From NCBI GenBank assembly GCA_024231375.1, contig JAAEQP010000174.1, positions 1 to 31,177 of the forward strand: a DNA stretch of 31,177 nucleotides, written 5' to 3'. The notes beneath the pieces were generated by a model that did no database searches, was not told the origin of the DNA, and saw only the letters and a program-made list of their open reading frames with translations. The translations under genes were made by a program, and so were the position numbers. This document shows, piece by piece, positions 14,651 to 22,414 of this stretch (position 1 is its first letter; each line of letters begins with the position of its first letter). The stretch comes from a bacterium. Its GTDB lineage: Bacteria; Hydrogenedentota; Hydrogenedentia; Hydrogenedentiales; SLHB01.

Positions 14651-15063
14651 TGAGAAGGAAACCAATCACCGTCTGGGTCGAGCGTCCTGACATTGACGTG
14701 AGCACTCCCGACATGGACGGCAAGCGGACCCCTGAGCAGATCAGGCCGAACGTCGGACCCGTGCTGCAACCGCTCATCGCCGGATGCACTCGCATTCACA
14801 AGAACCTGTGGGCCGTTCAATTCGCGTGGCCCCTGACGAACGACGTTCAGCGCAGCATCAGACGCCGACTCGTGGCGCAGAACCGCGACGGAAAGGCGGT
14901 CTACTTCGGACGCGCGAAAGTGCCAGAGCGCGAGGTTGAGGTGACGGAGCAGGAGCCTGACCTTGACGCGAAGATGATCGACGGCGTGAGGCCGAAGAAG
15001 GACGTGAAGCGCCGGTTGGCACTGAGAACTCTGTCACACAGATCAAGGTTTGTCACCGAATAG
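14650..15063 (+). CDS. hypothetical protein
   Basis: A 137-residue protein. I use the ATG at 14650 (TGATG with the upstream stop), not the GTG three bases earlier. It shows ITVWVERPDIDVS and NLWAVQFAWPLTNDVQRSIRRRL, then a charged, basic C-terminus rich in Arg/Lys. No membrane segment or metal motif. Coupled to the lipoprotein gene by overlap, so the two may act together. Function unknown. Confidence 0.6.
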   Translation: MRRKPITVWVERPDIDVSTPDMDGKRTPEQIRPNVGPVLQPLIAGCTRIHKNLWAVQFAWPLTNDVQRSIRRRLVAQNRDGKAVYFGRAKVPEREVEVTEQEPDLDAKMIDGVRPKKDVKRRLALRTLSHRSRFVTE

Positions 15064-15072
15064 GGGGGAACG

Positions 15073-15378
15073 ATGAAGCTCGCACCGCTACTGTTTATCT
15101 TCGCCGTAGACGCCCCGACCGCCGACCCGATGATTGAGCTGGCGAAGTATGGCGCGATGGGCGTCCTGCTCGGTTGGTTCGTTTACTGGTCGCGCAAGGA
15201 CAAGGTTCGCAGCGAACAGAACTGGGAGAAGACAAACGAGAAGATGTTTGGCGTCATCAAGGACCAGACAGAAGCGGCAGTCGCACAGGCCGAAGCGGTT
15301 AAGAAGCAGACGCGGGTAATCGAAAAGCTATCGCACGACATGCGGGAGCGCCCGTGCCTGAAGAAGCAGGGTGACTAA
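15073..15378 (+). CDS. holin-like membrane protein
   Basis: A 101-residue protein. It has a hydrophobic N-terminus (MKLAPLLFIFAVDAP), a second hydrophobic span at about 27-43 (YGAMGVLLGWFVYWSRKDK) and then a charged coiled-coil-like tail (residues 45-95). One span plus a charged tail resembles BhlA/UviB-type holins. An inner-membrane spanin is another option. Start has GGGGGG. It lies next to lipoprotein genes, consistent with a lysis cluster, although I find no endolysin. Confidence 0.5.
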   Translation: MKLAPLLFIFAVDAPTADPMIELAKYGAMGVLLGWFVYWSRKDKVRSEQNWEKTNEKMFGVIKDQTEAAVAQAEAVKKQTRVIEKLSHDMRERPCLKKQGD

Positions 15379-15393
15379 CCCGAAGGAGGACAC

Positions 15394-15675
15394 ATGCCGG
15401 GCATCAAAGAGACACGCGAAGTAGTGACAGCGATGGGTGACGTCGGTGCGGTGATCGCTGGACTGCTCAAAGATGGTTTCCAGCCAGGTTCAGACATCAT
15501 GGCGCTGTTCATGTCATGGCAGACGAACCCCGAGCTGAAGGCATCGCTGACCGCCGCAGGCGACAACATCAGCGCGGTCAAGGACGAGATCAAAGACCTC
15601 GACGTCGGAGAGGGCCTTGAGCTTGGTAAGGAAGGCATCAATACCACGCAGAAGATCCTGGCGGCGTTGAAGTGA
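15394..15675 (+). CDS. hypothetical soluble protein
   Basis: A 93-residue, mostly helical, acidic protein with an excellent GAAGGAGGA site. Sequence VVTAMGDVGAVIAGLLKDG may form an amphipathic helix, and the C-terminus (DEIKDLDVGEGLELGKEG) is polar. It lies between the holin-like gene and the spanin-like pair, so a lysis-related role is possible but not shown. Its stop overlaps the next GTG. Confidence 0.6.
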   Translation: MPGIKETREVVTAMGDVGAVIAGLLKDGFQPGSDIMALFMSWQTNPELKASLTAAGDNISAVKDEIKDLDVGEGLELGKEGINTTQKILAALK

Positions 15676-15854
15676 ACTGGGTTGTTACCATCTTCCGCTG
15701 CGTTCTTGAGGCGCTCAAGGCGCTTCTCGGGCGCAGCGGGACCTTGAAGGAGACGACGGGTGAGACGAAGCCTGACGCAGATGTCGATGACGCTCGCAAG
15801 CCTGACACTCTGCCTGACTTTAGCAGGGTGCGTGACGATCGGTCCAAAGGCTGA
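15672..15854 (+). CDS. short amphipathic/membrane protein overlapping a lipoprotein gene
   Basis: A 60-residue protein from a GTG that overlaps the previous stop (GTGA). Residues 1-20 (MNWVVTIFRCVLEALKALLG) are hydrophobic but contain Arg and Glu, so this is a weak membrane segment. The rest is charged. The lipoprotein gene begins inside it in the +1 frame, the layout of i-spanin/o-spanin (Rz/Rz1) pairs. It is much shorter than typical i-spanins and lacks a long coiled coil, so it may be only a small membrane protein. Confidence 0.45.
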   Translation: MNWVVTIFRCVLEALKALLGRSGTLKETTGETKPDADVDDARKPDTLPDFSRVRDDRSKG

Positions 15855-16089
15855 ACGCGAAACGATCTGGGCCAAGAAGGGCACGATCGGGAAGGTAGTC
15901 AGCGACTCGACAGTTGAGATCCTCGTACCGCTCGAAGGGTCAAATAACGAGTGGATACGAACGAAGGCCGACGCAAAGGGCATGATCCTGATCGACGAAG
16001 AGACGTACCAGGCGATGCTCGAATGCTACAGGTTGGCCGACGACAAAGTGACGGCGGCGTGCGGAGAGTTGTTGCCCCCGCCGAAGTAG
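15760..16089 (+). CDS. lipoprotein, candidate outer-membrane spanin or related
   Basis: A 109-residue protein starting at GTG with AAGGAG seven bases upstream. The signal MRRSLTQMS... ends in a perfect lipobox LAGC, with Cys24 as the lipidated residue. The mature part (ETIWAKKGTIGKVV, WIRTKADAKGMILIDEETY) is longer than classical Rz1 and not Pro-rich. It overlaps the preceding gene in the +1 frame, as o-spanins often do. The motif at 74-88 resembles the C-terminus of the membrane protein encoded at 539-880. An outer-membrane phage lipoprotein is well supported, the spanin role less so. Confidence 0.7.
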   Translation: MRRSLTQMSMTLASLTLCLTLAGCVTIGPKAERETIWAKKGTIGKVVSDSTVEILVPLEGSNNEWIRTKADAKGMILIDEETYQAMLECYRLADDKVTAACGELLPPPK

Positions 16090-16151
16090 TACCACGCCCT
16101 GCGTAGCTAGATCGCAGGAGAGCCCCGGGTAGTGCTGGGAGAGACGAGACA

Positions 16152-16322
16152 ATGGTAAGCCCTCCTAATAACTCCCAAGGTCGCGTGCAGATCATCATAG
16201 AATGGCGGCACTGTAAGAAGTGCAAGCGGTCGTCGCCCATGCAGAAGGTCGCGGGTGACGACATGTGGCAGTGCCCGTGGTGCCTGAGTCACGAGACGGA
16301 GAAGAAGACCGATGTCGAGTAA
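16152..16322 (+). CDS. small zinc-ribbon protein
   Basis: A 56-residue protein. Residues 20-24 give HCKKC and 41-44 CPWC, so two CxxC knuckles are separated by about 17 residues, a standard zinc ribbon. GGGAGA precedes the ATG by about nine bases. The end overlaps the next start by 11 bases. Several such small ribbons lie in this window. The target is unknown. Confidence 0.65.
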   Translation: MVSPPNNSQGRVQIIIEWRHCKKCKRSSPMQKVAGDDMWQCPWCLSHETEKKTDVE

Positions 16323-16665
16323 CTTCGAGAACGTCTACAAGTACACGGCGAACCCCTCGCAGGCGGCGACCTTCGGCGAGACCGTGACCTATACGGTCGC
16401 TGGCGGCGCTCCTGCATCCGTGACGATGATCGTAGACCGCAAGTCGCGCGAGTGGGTTGACTCCGCAGCGGCGGCCGACACATACGAACAGGTGATGGCG
16501 CGGTTACTCGTCTCTGACATCGCAACACCGATTGACCTTCAGGCCGCGACCGGCGATAGCGTCGATCAGGTGGCGATTAACAGCGAAGATTGGTACGTTC
16601 GAGAGGTTGTAGATACCGTGGCTGGCTGGCACATCCTGCGATTGACCAGCAAGCTACTTCCGTAA
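16312..16665 (+). CDS. probable head-tail connector protein
   Basis: A 117-residue protein. It opens with a polar segment (SSNFENVYKYTANPS), followed by beta strands TVTYTVAGGAPASVTMIVD and a second region VAINSEDWYVREVVDTVAGWHILRL. Small beta proteins of this size that start the tail-proximal block often serve as head-closure or tail-attachment proteins (gpFII or gp16-like). The assignment is by size and order only. GGAGAAGA before the ATG. Confidence 0.45.
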   Translation: MSSNFENVYKYTANPSQAATFGETVTYTVAGGAPASVTMIVDRKSREWVDSAAAADTYEQVMARLLVSDIATPIDLQAATGDSVDQVAINSEDWYVREVVDTVAGWHILRLTSKLLP

Positions 16666-16675
16666 GGAGAGAAAC

Positions 16676-17080
16676 ATGGCTTACACTGACGAGACTGATG
16701 CCTTTCACCGGCACACGTCCACCGTTCACGCATCCACGACGATCAAGGGCGTCCTTGGCGTGCGCACCAGCTACGAGGTAGGGCGTAACCCGATCTCGGC
16801 TGACGGCGCTCTCGGGCCCACGGCGCATCCGGTCCAGACGCTGCGCCAGACGGCGGTGCTCAGGTTCCTCGACGGTAATGGCGTGCTGGCATACGGCACG
16901 GCAGCGGGCAACTTGGTTCACAACTTCACGGCGGCAGACGGCGGCAGCGGCAGCATCACGCAGGCGCTCATGGTTGCGTCTTCGTGGGAGATGGAAGCCG
17001 AGAGTCCCGAAGGCGGCTTCGCCTATCAGCAGACCTACGACGCCGAGAGCAGCACGCCCTCGTACACGATCAGCCACTGA
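16676..17080 (+). CDS. probable virion/tail protein
   Basis: A 134-residue protein with AAGGAGAG before the ATG. The protein is Thr/Ala/Gly-rich and beta-type, with VLRFLDGNGVLAYGTAAGNL and a C-terminal QQTYDAESSTPSYTIS. Tail tube or minor tail proteins are often of this kind, but no family-specific motif is visible. Flanked by the connector candidate and unknown genes. Confidence 0.45.
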   Translation: MAYTDETDAFHRHTSTVHASTTIKGVLGVRTSYEVGRNPISADGALGPTAHPVQTLRQTAVLRFLDGNGVLAYGTAAGNLVHNFTAADGGSGSITQALMVASSWEMEAESPEGGFAYQQTYDAESSTPSYTISH

Positions 17081-17088
17081 GGTGACTT

Positions 17089-17535
17089 GTGAAACCTGGC
17101 AAGGCCGTAGACATGAACAAGACCTTCTGGCGTCCTACGGGGACGGCGGATGGCGTGTTCTACCTCGGCTCGAAACCGGCAGACATCGCCCTGCCGAGCA
17201 GACTACGGGCCGTCAAGATTGTAGACAAGCCGTCGGGTCAAGCCGAGGCTATGCGCTACCTGCGGCCCTGCTCTAATGAGTGGCACAAGACCCACGCGGG
17301 GCGAAACGGCGTTGACGTCGTGGGCCTCTACAAGGGCGCGGTCATCGCAGGAATGCCGCCCGAGTTCGTCGAGCTTGCCAAGGAGCAGGGCAGGCCGATC
17401 GTCCACGGGTTTACCACGGAAGGCGAGATCATGCAGGCCATCCGTGAAGACCCCTTCGGAATGGCTCGCGCGTACAAGTGGCACAAATGCACGGATGAGA
17501 TCTACGGGGTGACGATCGAGAGGGGTGAAGAATGA
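17089..17535 (+). CDS. hypothetical protein
   Basis: A 148-residue protein from GTG at 17089, with GAGGTGA just before; the ATG at 17113 is an alternative. Globular, mixed alpha/beta sequence with WRPTGTADGVFYLGSK, a Cys/His-containing middle (PCSNEWHKTHAGRNG) and KWHKCTDEIYG near the end. The His/Cys residues could bind a metal but no standard motif is formed. Its stop overlaps the next ATG. Function unknown. Confidence 0.55.
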   Translation: MKPGKAVDMNKTFWRPTGTADGVFYLGSKPADIALPSRLRAVKIVDKPSGQAEAMRYLRPCSNEWHKTHAGRNGVDVVGLYKGAVIAGMPPEFVELAKEQGRPIVHGFTTEGEIMQAIREDPFGMARAYKWHKCTDEIYGVTIERGEE

Positions 17536-17975
17536 GAAGGCTCTGGCTCTGGGTCCGTGTTGCGTTGTCTATCCTGCCGCTGCTGCTGCTGACGTTCTTC
17601 TTCTACGTCTGCCGCTTCATCGCGGGGCGCTACACGGTGCAGAACTTCATCAGAAACGCCCTTTTCGCGCGGGTTGACGTCGTGGGATTCGAGGATCTGG
17701 AGACGTGGGACGAGTGGGGAGTCGTCGGGCGTGCCATGTTCGAGGCCGAATGTGAGCGGCGTGGCTTCGTTCCTGAAGTGCATCTGACCGAGATCCATCC
17801 CGACTTCGACGCGCAACAGGTCACGCTGAGTTTCCGCCGCATGAACTCTGAGGAGAAGGCCGAGGACATGCACCGAGCGCAGAAGAAGGGCGCGGGCTTC
17901 CACATCCACCCGAAGTTACAGGCAGAGCAGATCGAGCGCCGCCACATGGAACGTGCGCGGCGGGGAGTGAGGTAG
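17532..17975 (+). CDS. N-terminally anchored membrane protein
   Basis: A 147-residue protein. A basic start (MRRLWLWVR) and residues 9-32 form one strong hydrophobic span (ALSILPLLLLTFFFYVCRF), then a soluble charged domain of about 110 residues with Arg/Glu/His-rich C-terminus. The start overlaps the previous stop (ATGA). A membrane protein in a tail-gene block is unusual and may act in lysis or in the host membrane during infection. No further motif. Confidence 0.6.
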   Translation: MRRLWLWVRVALSILPLLLLTFFFYVCRFIAGRYTVQNFIRNALFARVDVVGFEDLETWDEWGVVGRAMFEAECERRGFVPEVHLTEIHPDFDAQQVTLSFRRMNSEEKAEDMHRAQKKGAGFHIHPKLQAEQIERRHMERARRGVR

Positions 17976-17976
17976 A

Positions 17977-18405
17977 ATGTCTCTCAAGTTTGGGTCATCA
18001 GAATTTAACATCCTCCCCACGGGTGCCCAGCATACCGACGGGCAGTATTATCTCACGGCTCCAGACCCTTCCGGTGCATTCCGTGAAACGCAATACTCAA
18101 CGGCCCCCGCGACGAACTTCCGTAAGCGCATCGACCACGGCTTCAGGGATAGGCGTCACGGACCGTTCATTATTTTCTTTGTTGCGGCGGATGAGGCGGC
18201 TCTTGCGGCGGCAATCGCCGCAGTCAAAAGCAACGTCAGCAACACGGAGGGCGTGACAATCACCTATCCGAGCACCAAGACCTATCTCAAGTGTTTCATG
18301 CTCGACGGATACCCGAGGGAGATCCCAGACACGCGTTACGAGAACGAAGTCGGAACCGCCTGGTACTGTCAAATGGAGTACGTTTTGGCTCAGGACGGAG
18401 CGTAA
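17977..18405 (+). CDS. probable tail protein
   Basis: A 142-residue protein with GGGGAGTGAGG before the ATG. It has FNILPTGAQHTDGQYY, RKRIDHGFRDRRHGPFIIF and a final RYENEVGTAWYCQMEYVLAQDG, a mixed alpha/beta plan. Location immediately before the tape-measure candidate is where tail assembly or tail-terminator proteins usually lie. I see no overlapping frame or slippery site that would suggest a frameshifted chaperone pair. Confidence 0.5.
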   Translation: MSLKFGSSEFNILPTGAQHTDGQYYLTAPDPSGAFRETQYSTAPATNFRKRIDHGFRDRRHGPFIIFFVAADEAALAAAIAAVKSNVSNTEGVTITYPSTKTYLKCFMLDGYPREIPDTRYENEVGTAWYCQMEYVLAQDGA

Positions 18406-18408
18406 GCG

Positions 18409-19644
18409 ATGGCGATCAAGCGCCGCAAAGGGTTTAAGGCTGGCGGGTCACGCACGACCCCTGCGGGCATTGCCAAGGGCCTCGCGCGTAAGGTCCTGAA
18501 GCTCAAGGGGCAGGGGTCCAACGTACCGGATACGACGGCACGCGCGGCCCGCGTTGTGCTCCAGAACAAGGGCACTGAGTCTGACGTCCAGCTCCTTCGC
18601 AAGCATCTCGGCATCTCACGCTCTGGCGCAGGCGCTATCGGCAAGGCGATGAAGGGCGCGACCGGCCTGACTTCCGGCCTGCTGAATATCTCCCGCGACA
18701 TCTCGATGCTCGGTCAGGAAGGGCAGAGCGGCGCAGCAGCGGCACGTCTGAGCCTCACGGCGGTCTCTGGCGTTGCAGACGCGGTTGGCAACAATAAGAA
18801 GGCGCTTGTTGGCATTGGCGAGAACGTCGCCAAACAGTTGGGCAAGGACCCCGCGCTGGCATCGAAGTTTGTCAACGGACTCGCCCGGGTCAGCCGCCTC
18901 GCTGGTGTGTTGGGCGCAGGCTTTGCAATCGGTGCGCAACTTGTCAGCGCCTTCATCAATCAGCAGAAACGCGCGGGGGAGGCTGGCCTTGCGGCCCACA
19001 AGGCACGGATGGCATTCGCAGCAGGCGACCGAGGCGCGGCGGTTGAGGAGCAGGCCCAGCGTGAGGCCGAGCTTGACATGCGCGTCTCGACGGCGCTGGC
19101 AGACAATCCTTTTTTGATTTTAGGCACGAAGGAATACTTCGGGCAGCGCGTCAGTGAAGCTGCGGCCAAACGCAAGATTCAACTCATTCAGGAGCGCACG
19201 AAAGAACGCCAGATCCTAAACCAGAGCGGCGCGGGGCAAGAGGCGCTGGCGGCATTCGCGGCCTCGCGCGGCCTGCCGGTCTCGTTACTGTCAAAGAGAG
19301 ATAGCAACACCGTGTTAGATAAGCTGGCTGAGGAGACATTCAAAGCGTCAGACACGAGCCTTGAGGTGATGATTGGCGATAAGCTGAACCAGATGAACTT
19401 CCTTGAGCGAGCCTCATACGAGGCGTCTGGTGGCTGGGCCTTGCGTGAGGAGTGGGCCGAAGAGATCCGCAAGCGCAACGCCCTACATGCTGAAGACCGC
19501 CTCGCGGGTCTCAAAAAGAAGTTCCAAGAGGAACTACACAAGAAGTCACCAGAACAGCGCATCGAAGAGGACATGTACCGCGACGAACGCCTCGCAACGC
19601 ACAACGCTTTTCGGTCGCGCCACGTCGCGCGGACGCTGGATTAA
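18409..19644 (+). CDS. candidate tape measure or ejection protein
   Basis: A 411-residue, highly helical, Ala-rich protein with a basic N-terminus (MAIKRRKGFKAGG). A hydrophobic stretch LAGVLGAGFAIGAQLVSAFI (about 164-183) is the sort of membrane-active segment found in tape measure proteins. The C-terminal third is charged coiled-coil-like. If this is the tape measure, at the usual 1.5 angstrom per residue it implies a tail of about 60 nm, which is short. An internal head (ejection) protein of a short-tailed phage is the alternative. Start follows GGAG. Confidence 0.5.
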   Translation: MAIKRRKGFKAGGSRTTPAGIAKGLARKVLKLKGQGSNVPDTTARAARVVLQNKGTESDVQLLRKHLGISRSGAGAIGKAMKGATGLTSGLLNISRDISMLGQEGQSGAAAARLSLTAVSGVADAVGNNKKALVGIGENVAKQLGKDPALASKFVNGLARVSRLAGVLGAGFAIGAQLVSAFINQQKRAGEAGLAAHKARMAFAAGDRGAAVEEQAQREAELDMRVSTALADNPFLILGTKEYFGQRVSEAAAKRKIQLIQERTKERQILNQSGAGQEALAAFAASRGLPVSLLSKRDSNTVLDKLAEETFKASDTSLEVMIGDKLNQMNFLERASYEASGGWALREEWAEEIRKRNALHAEDRLAGLKKKFQEELHKKSPEQRIEEDMYRDERLATHNAFRSRHVARTLD

Positions 19645-19653
19645 GGAGCAGAG

Positions 19654-20973
19654 ATGGCTCAGAAACTGGTACTCCCGAACGCGGCAGACGCGAACTTTGC
19701 CGACTTCAACCCTCCTGAGCGGATGGACCCTAAAACGTACACCGCTCAGATCGTGCGCTTCCCGCCCGAGCAGTATGGCCGGAAGCCCACGGTCGATGAA
19801 GTCGCTGGCCTCATCGCCAAGGGTCTGGCCGGATCTCTTGGCATCCGCGTCAAGAACGCCTCGGGCGCGGGCTACACCGCTCCGCTCCTTGTCTACGTCT
19901 CCGGTCACGCTGGGGTCATCGAGGAAGGTGACGCCTCGACGCAGTTGGCATCATGGGTCATCAATGGCAACACGCTGGCGAACACCGCAGGCGGCAGGCT
20001 CTACTGGCGCTTGACTGCATCCGGTGGCGACAGGACCGTCAGACTCTACAAGGCGAAGTACATCGACACGGCAGAGGCCACGAAGCAGTCAACCAACTTC
20101 CCCACAGACTCGCTGGTAGCAACCGGCACGCGGACGGGCGATGGCTCAATCACGCTGGCCGAGGCGAACAGCAGCGGCATCTCAGGCACGGTCACGCTGA
20201 CCTACACCGCCGAGGACGAGGACACGGCCAACATCCTGTATCTCGACGTTATGACGGTCGTCAAGGCGCAGGCAGACACGCTGACGAAGCTCGCCGAATA
20301 CGTCCTACTCTCAGACGTCGCCAACGGTGCGCACGGCGTGGCCTATCGCGTAGGTGAGATCACCGACATCAACACTTCTGCGGCAGCGGCAGACGGCGCG
20401 AAGGTCTACCTGTCAGACACCCCGGGCGCTCTGGCATACTCAGCAGGGACCTACGAGCAGATTGTCGGCACGGTGAACAAGGACCACGCGACTAACGGCG
20501 CGGTGCGCTTCAATATCGGCGGCGTCCCGGCAGGGATTGACCCCAACGCGATCCACGACAACGTGGCGGGCGAGATCAACGCGGTTGCTACCAAGGCGAC
20601 CCCGCTGGCTGCTGACCTGATCCTGATCGAGGACACGGCGGCATCGAATGCGAAGAAGAAAGTCACGGTCGGCTCGCTGACGCTGACGACGGCCAGCACG
20701 CGCATCACGAGCGGCGACAGCCCCTACACGATGCTCACTACGGATTCGGTCATCTTCTGCGACACGGATGGCGGGGCCATTGAGGTTGACCTGACGGCGG
20801 GCGTGGCAGGTCAGCGCGTGACCCTCATCAACTGCGGGTCGAGCGGCAACATGATGACTGTTGACCCGAACGGCACGGAGACGATACGCGGCAAGGCGGC
20901 AGGCGAGGCGATCCTTGGCGTTGACGATACGGTTTTTGAATTCACCTACGACTCGACGGAAGGATGGTGGTAG
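19654..20973 (+). CDS. tail fibre or baseplate-attached protein
   Basis: A 439-residue protein with TTAAGGAGCAGAG before the ATG. The N-terminal 60 residues look like an adaptor, then come beta domains. Residues 154-188 (LVATGTRTGDGSITLAE then SSGISGTVTLTY) closely match residues 178-211 of the product encoded at 22415-24145. The C-terminus (DSVIFCDTDGGAIEVDL, then RVTLINCGSSG, ending EFTYDSTEGWW) is a common fibre-tip layout. Fibre identity is from pattern and place. Confidence 0.65.
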   Translation: MAQKLVLPNAADANFADFNPPERMDPKTYTAQIVRFPPEQYGRKPTVDEVAGLIAKGLAGSLGIRVKNASGAGYTAPLLVYVSGHAGVIEEGDASTQLASWVINGNTLANTAGGRLYWRLTASGGDRTVRLYKAKYIDTAEATKQSTNFPTDSLVATGTRTGDGSITLAEANSSGISGTVTLTYTAEDEDTANILYLDVMTVVKAQADTLTKLAEYVLLSDVANGAHGVAYRVGEITDINTSAAAADGAKVYLSDTPGALAYSAGTYEQIVGTVNKDHATNGAVRFNIGGVPAGIDPNAIHDNVAGEINAVATKATPLAADLILIEDTAASNAKKKVTVGSLTLTTASTRITSGDSPYTMLTTDSVIFCDTDGGAIEVDLTAGVAGQRVTLINCGSSGNMMTVDPNGTETIRGKAAGEAILGVDDTVFEFTYDSTEGWW

Positions 20974-20974
20974 C

Positions 20975-22405
20975 ATGTCTTGGATTCCGACTGGGCACAT
21001 TCACAAGTTCGGCGGCGACATCTGGTACGTCAGCAAGTCTGGCAACGACTCTAACTCAGGCAAGGACCCTATAAACGCCTTCCTGACGATCGGCGCGGCA
21101 ATCACCGCCGCTGCTGCCGGTGACGCCATCAGCGTAAAGGCCGGGGCCTACGACGAGAACGGACTTGATCTCAACGACGCTGGCCTTGAGCTGTGGTGTG
21201 AGATCGGCGTCACGCTTTCCAACACGAACCCGGGCACGGTGCTGACGGTGAGCGGCGCGTCCTGTCGCGTCAGGGGATGCAAGATCGAGCAGGCCGGTCA
21301 GATCGGCCTCGCGGTCACAGGCACAGCGTGCGCTATTGAAGACGTCCTGGTTGATGGCTGCACGGTTTCCTACGACCTTAACGGGTCATACGCGCGACTG
21401 GTGCGCTGCCAGAGTCAGGAAGCGAGCGTCACGGGCTACGACATCGCCAATAAAGAATGCCTCTTGTACCTCTGCAACGCCGTCGGGGAAGGCAGCGCAA
21501 CGCGCGGATTCTACTTGAGCAACGCCGCCGCAGACCGCTGTATGCTCTATCAGTGCGTGTCAGCAGCCAACGCGACCGCAGGCTTCCATATCATCGCGGG
21601 CTGCACATACAACGTACTGGTCTTCTGCAACTCGGCCAGTTCGGACGGTGCCCCGATTGACGTCGGCACGTCCACGTATTTCGGCTTGGACTTCGTGGAT
21701 TCGCTGGAGCAGCACGAAAACGTCTACCCCTTCCCTGACGGCGAGGGCACGGCGGGCACGCCCATCAGCATTCAATCGGAGGTCAACGACGAGACCGGCG
21801 CGGATTCGACAGCCGACTACTTCGGAGACTGCGCCGTTATCATGCCGCCAGCCACGCGGACGGCACAGTGGTTCTGGGAGGGCGTAAACCTCTTTGCGAC
21901 CACATCGGCAGACGACCAACGCTACACTGGATACCGCATCGTATACGGATTTTCGGCCAGCAGGAACGGTGGAAATAACTGGGACGAGAATGTGACCGTT
22001 CTGACGGTAACCGACGCGACCGAGGCGGCACAATTTGAGGTTAATGACCTCGTGTGGATTACGACCCCGGGCTACAAGCCCCACGGTGAGATAGTCAAGG
22101 TGACTGATGTAACGGCTGCGGTCATCACCATCGCGCGGCAGACGGAGAACTCCGCACGCCTCGGTCTACACTGGAACCACACGACGAACGACGGCGGCAA
22201 CGAGGTGATGTATCTCTGCTACCGCAACTCGGCGCAATACCACGCACAGCACTGGGACTTCACCGCAGCCAACGCGAAGGACTTTGCGGCGCACCGCTTC
22301 GTTAGTCCGAGGCGCATGGCGGCGAACGACGGCATTGTGGTCAGGATGATTAACGGGACCGACGCCGCGAACTCCGAGGCGGCACTGGCTACGATCTACG
22401 GCTAA
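20975..22405 (+). CDS. right-handed beta-helix tailspike
   Basis: A 476-residue protein. Start at 20975 one base after the previous stop, with AAGGATGG upstream. Residues 18-61 (YVSKSGNDSNSGKDP, AFLTIGAAITAA, GDAISVKAGAYDE) are the standard opening of pectate-lyase-like or DUF1565 parallel beta-helix proteins. Coil-type repeats rich in Cys, Gly and Asn continue to about 250, then a different C-terminal beta domain. Such proteins bind or cut surface polysaccharide. Catalytic residues cannot be assigned by eye. Confidence 0.7.
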   Translation: MSWIPTGHIHKFGGDIWYVSKSGNDSNSGKDPINAFLTIGAAITAAAAGDAISVKAGAYDENGLDLNDAGLELWCEIGVTLSNTNPGTVLTVSGASCRVRGCKIEQAGQIGLAVTGTACAIEDVLVDGCTVSYDLNGSYARLVRCQSQEASVTGYDIANKECLLYLCNAVGEGSATRGFYLSNAAADRCMLYQCVSAANATAGFHIIAGCTYNVLVFCNSASSDGAPIDVGTSTYFGLDFVDSLEQHENVYPFPDGEGTAGTPISIQSEVNDETGADSTADYFGDCAVIMPPATRTAQWFWEGVNLFATTSADDQRYTGYRIVYGFSASRNGGNNWDENVTVLTVTDATEAAQFEVNDLVWITTPGYKPHGEIVKVTDVTAAVITIARQTENSARLGLHWNHTTNDGGNEVMYLCYRNSAQYHAQHWDFTAANAKDFAAHRFVSPRRMAANDGIVVRMINGTDAANSEAALATIYG

Positions 22406-22414
22406 GGGGACACG

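Noticed and set aside
17977..18420. programmed frameshift tail chaperone pair before the tape-measure candidate
   Set aside because: Only one reading frame looks coding and no slippery sequence was found at the gene end.
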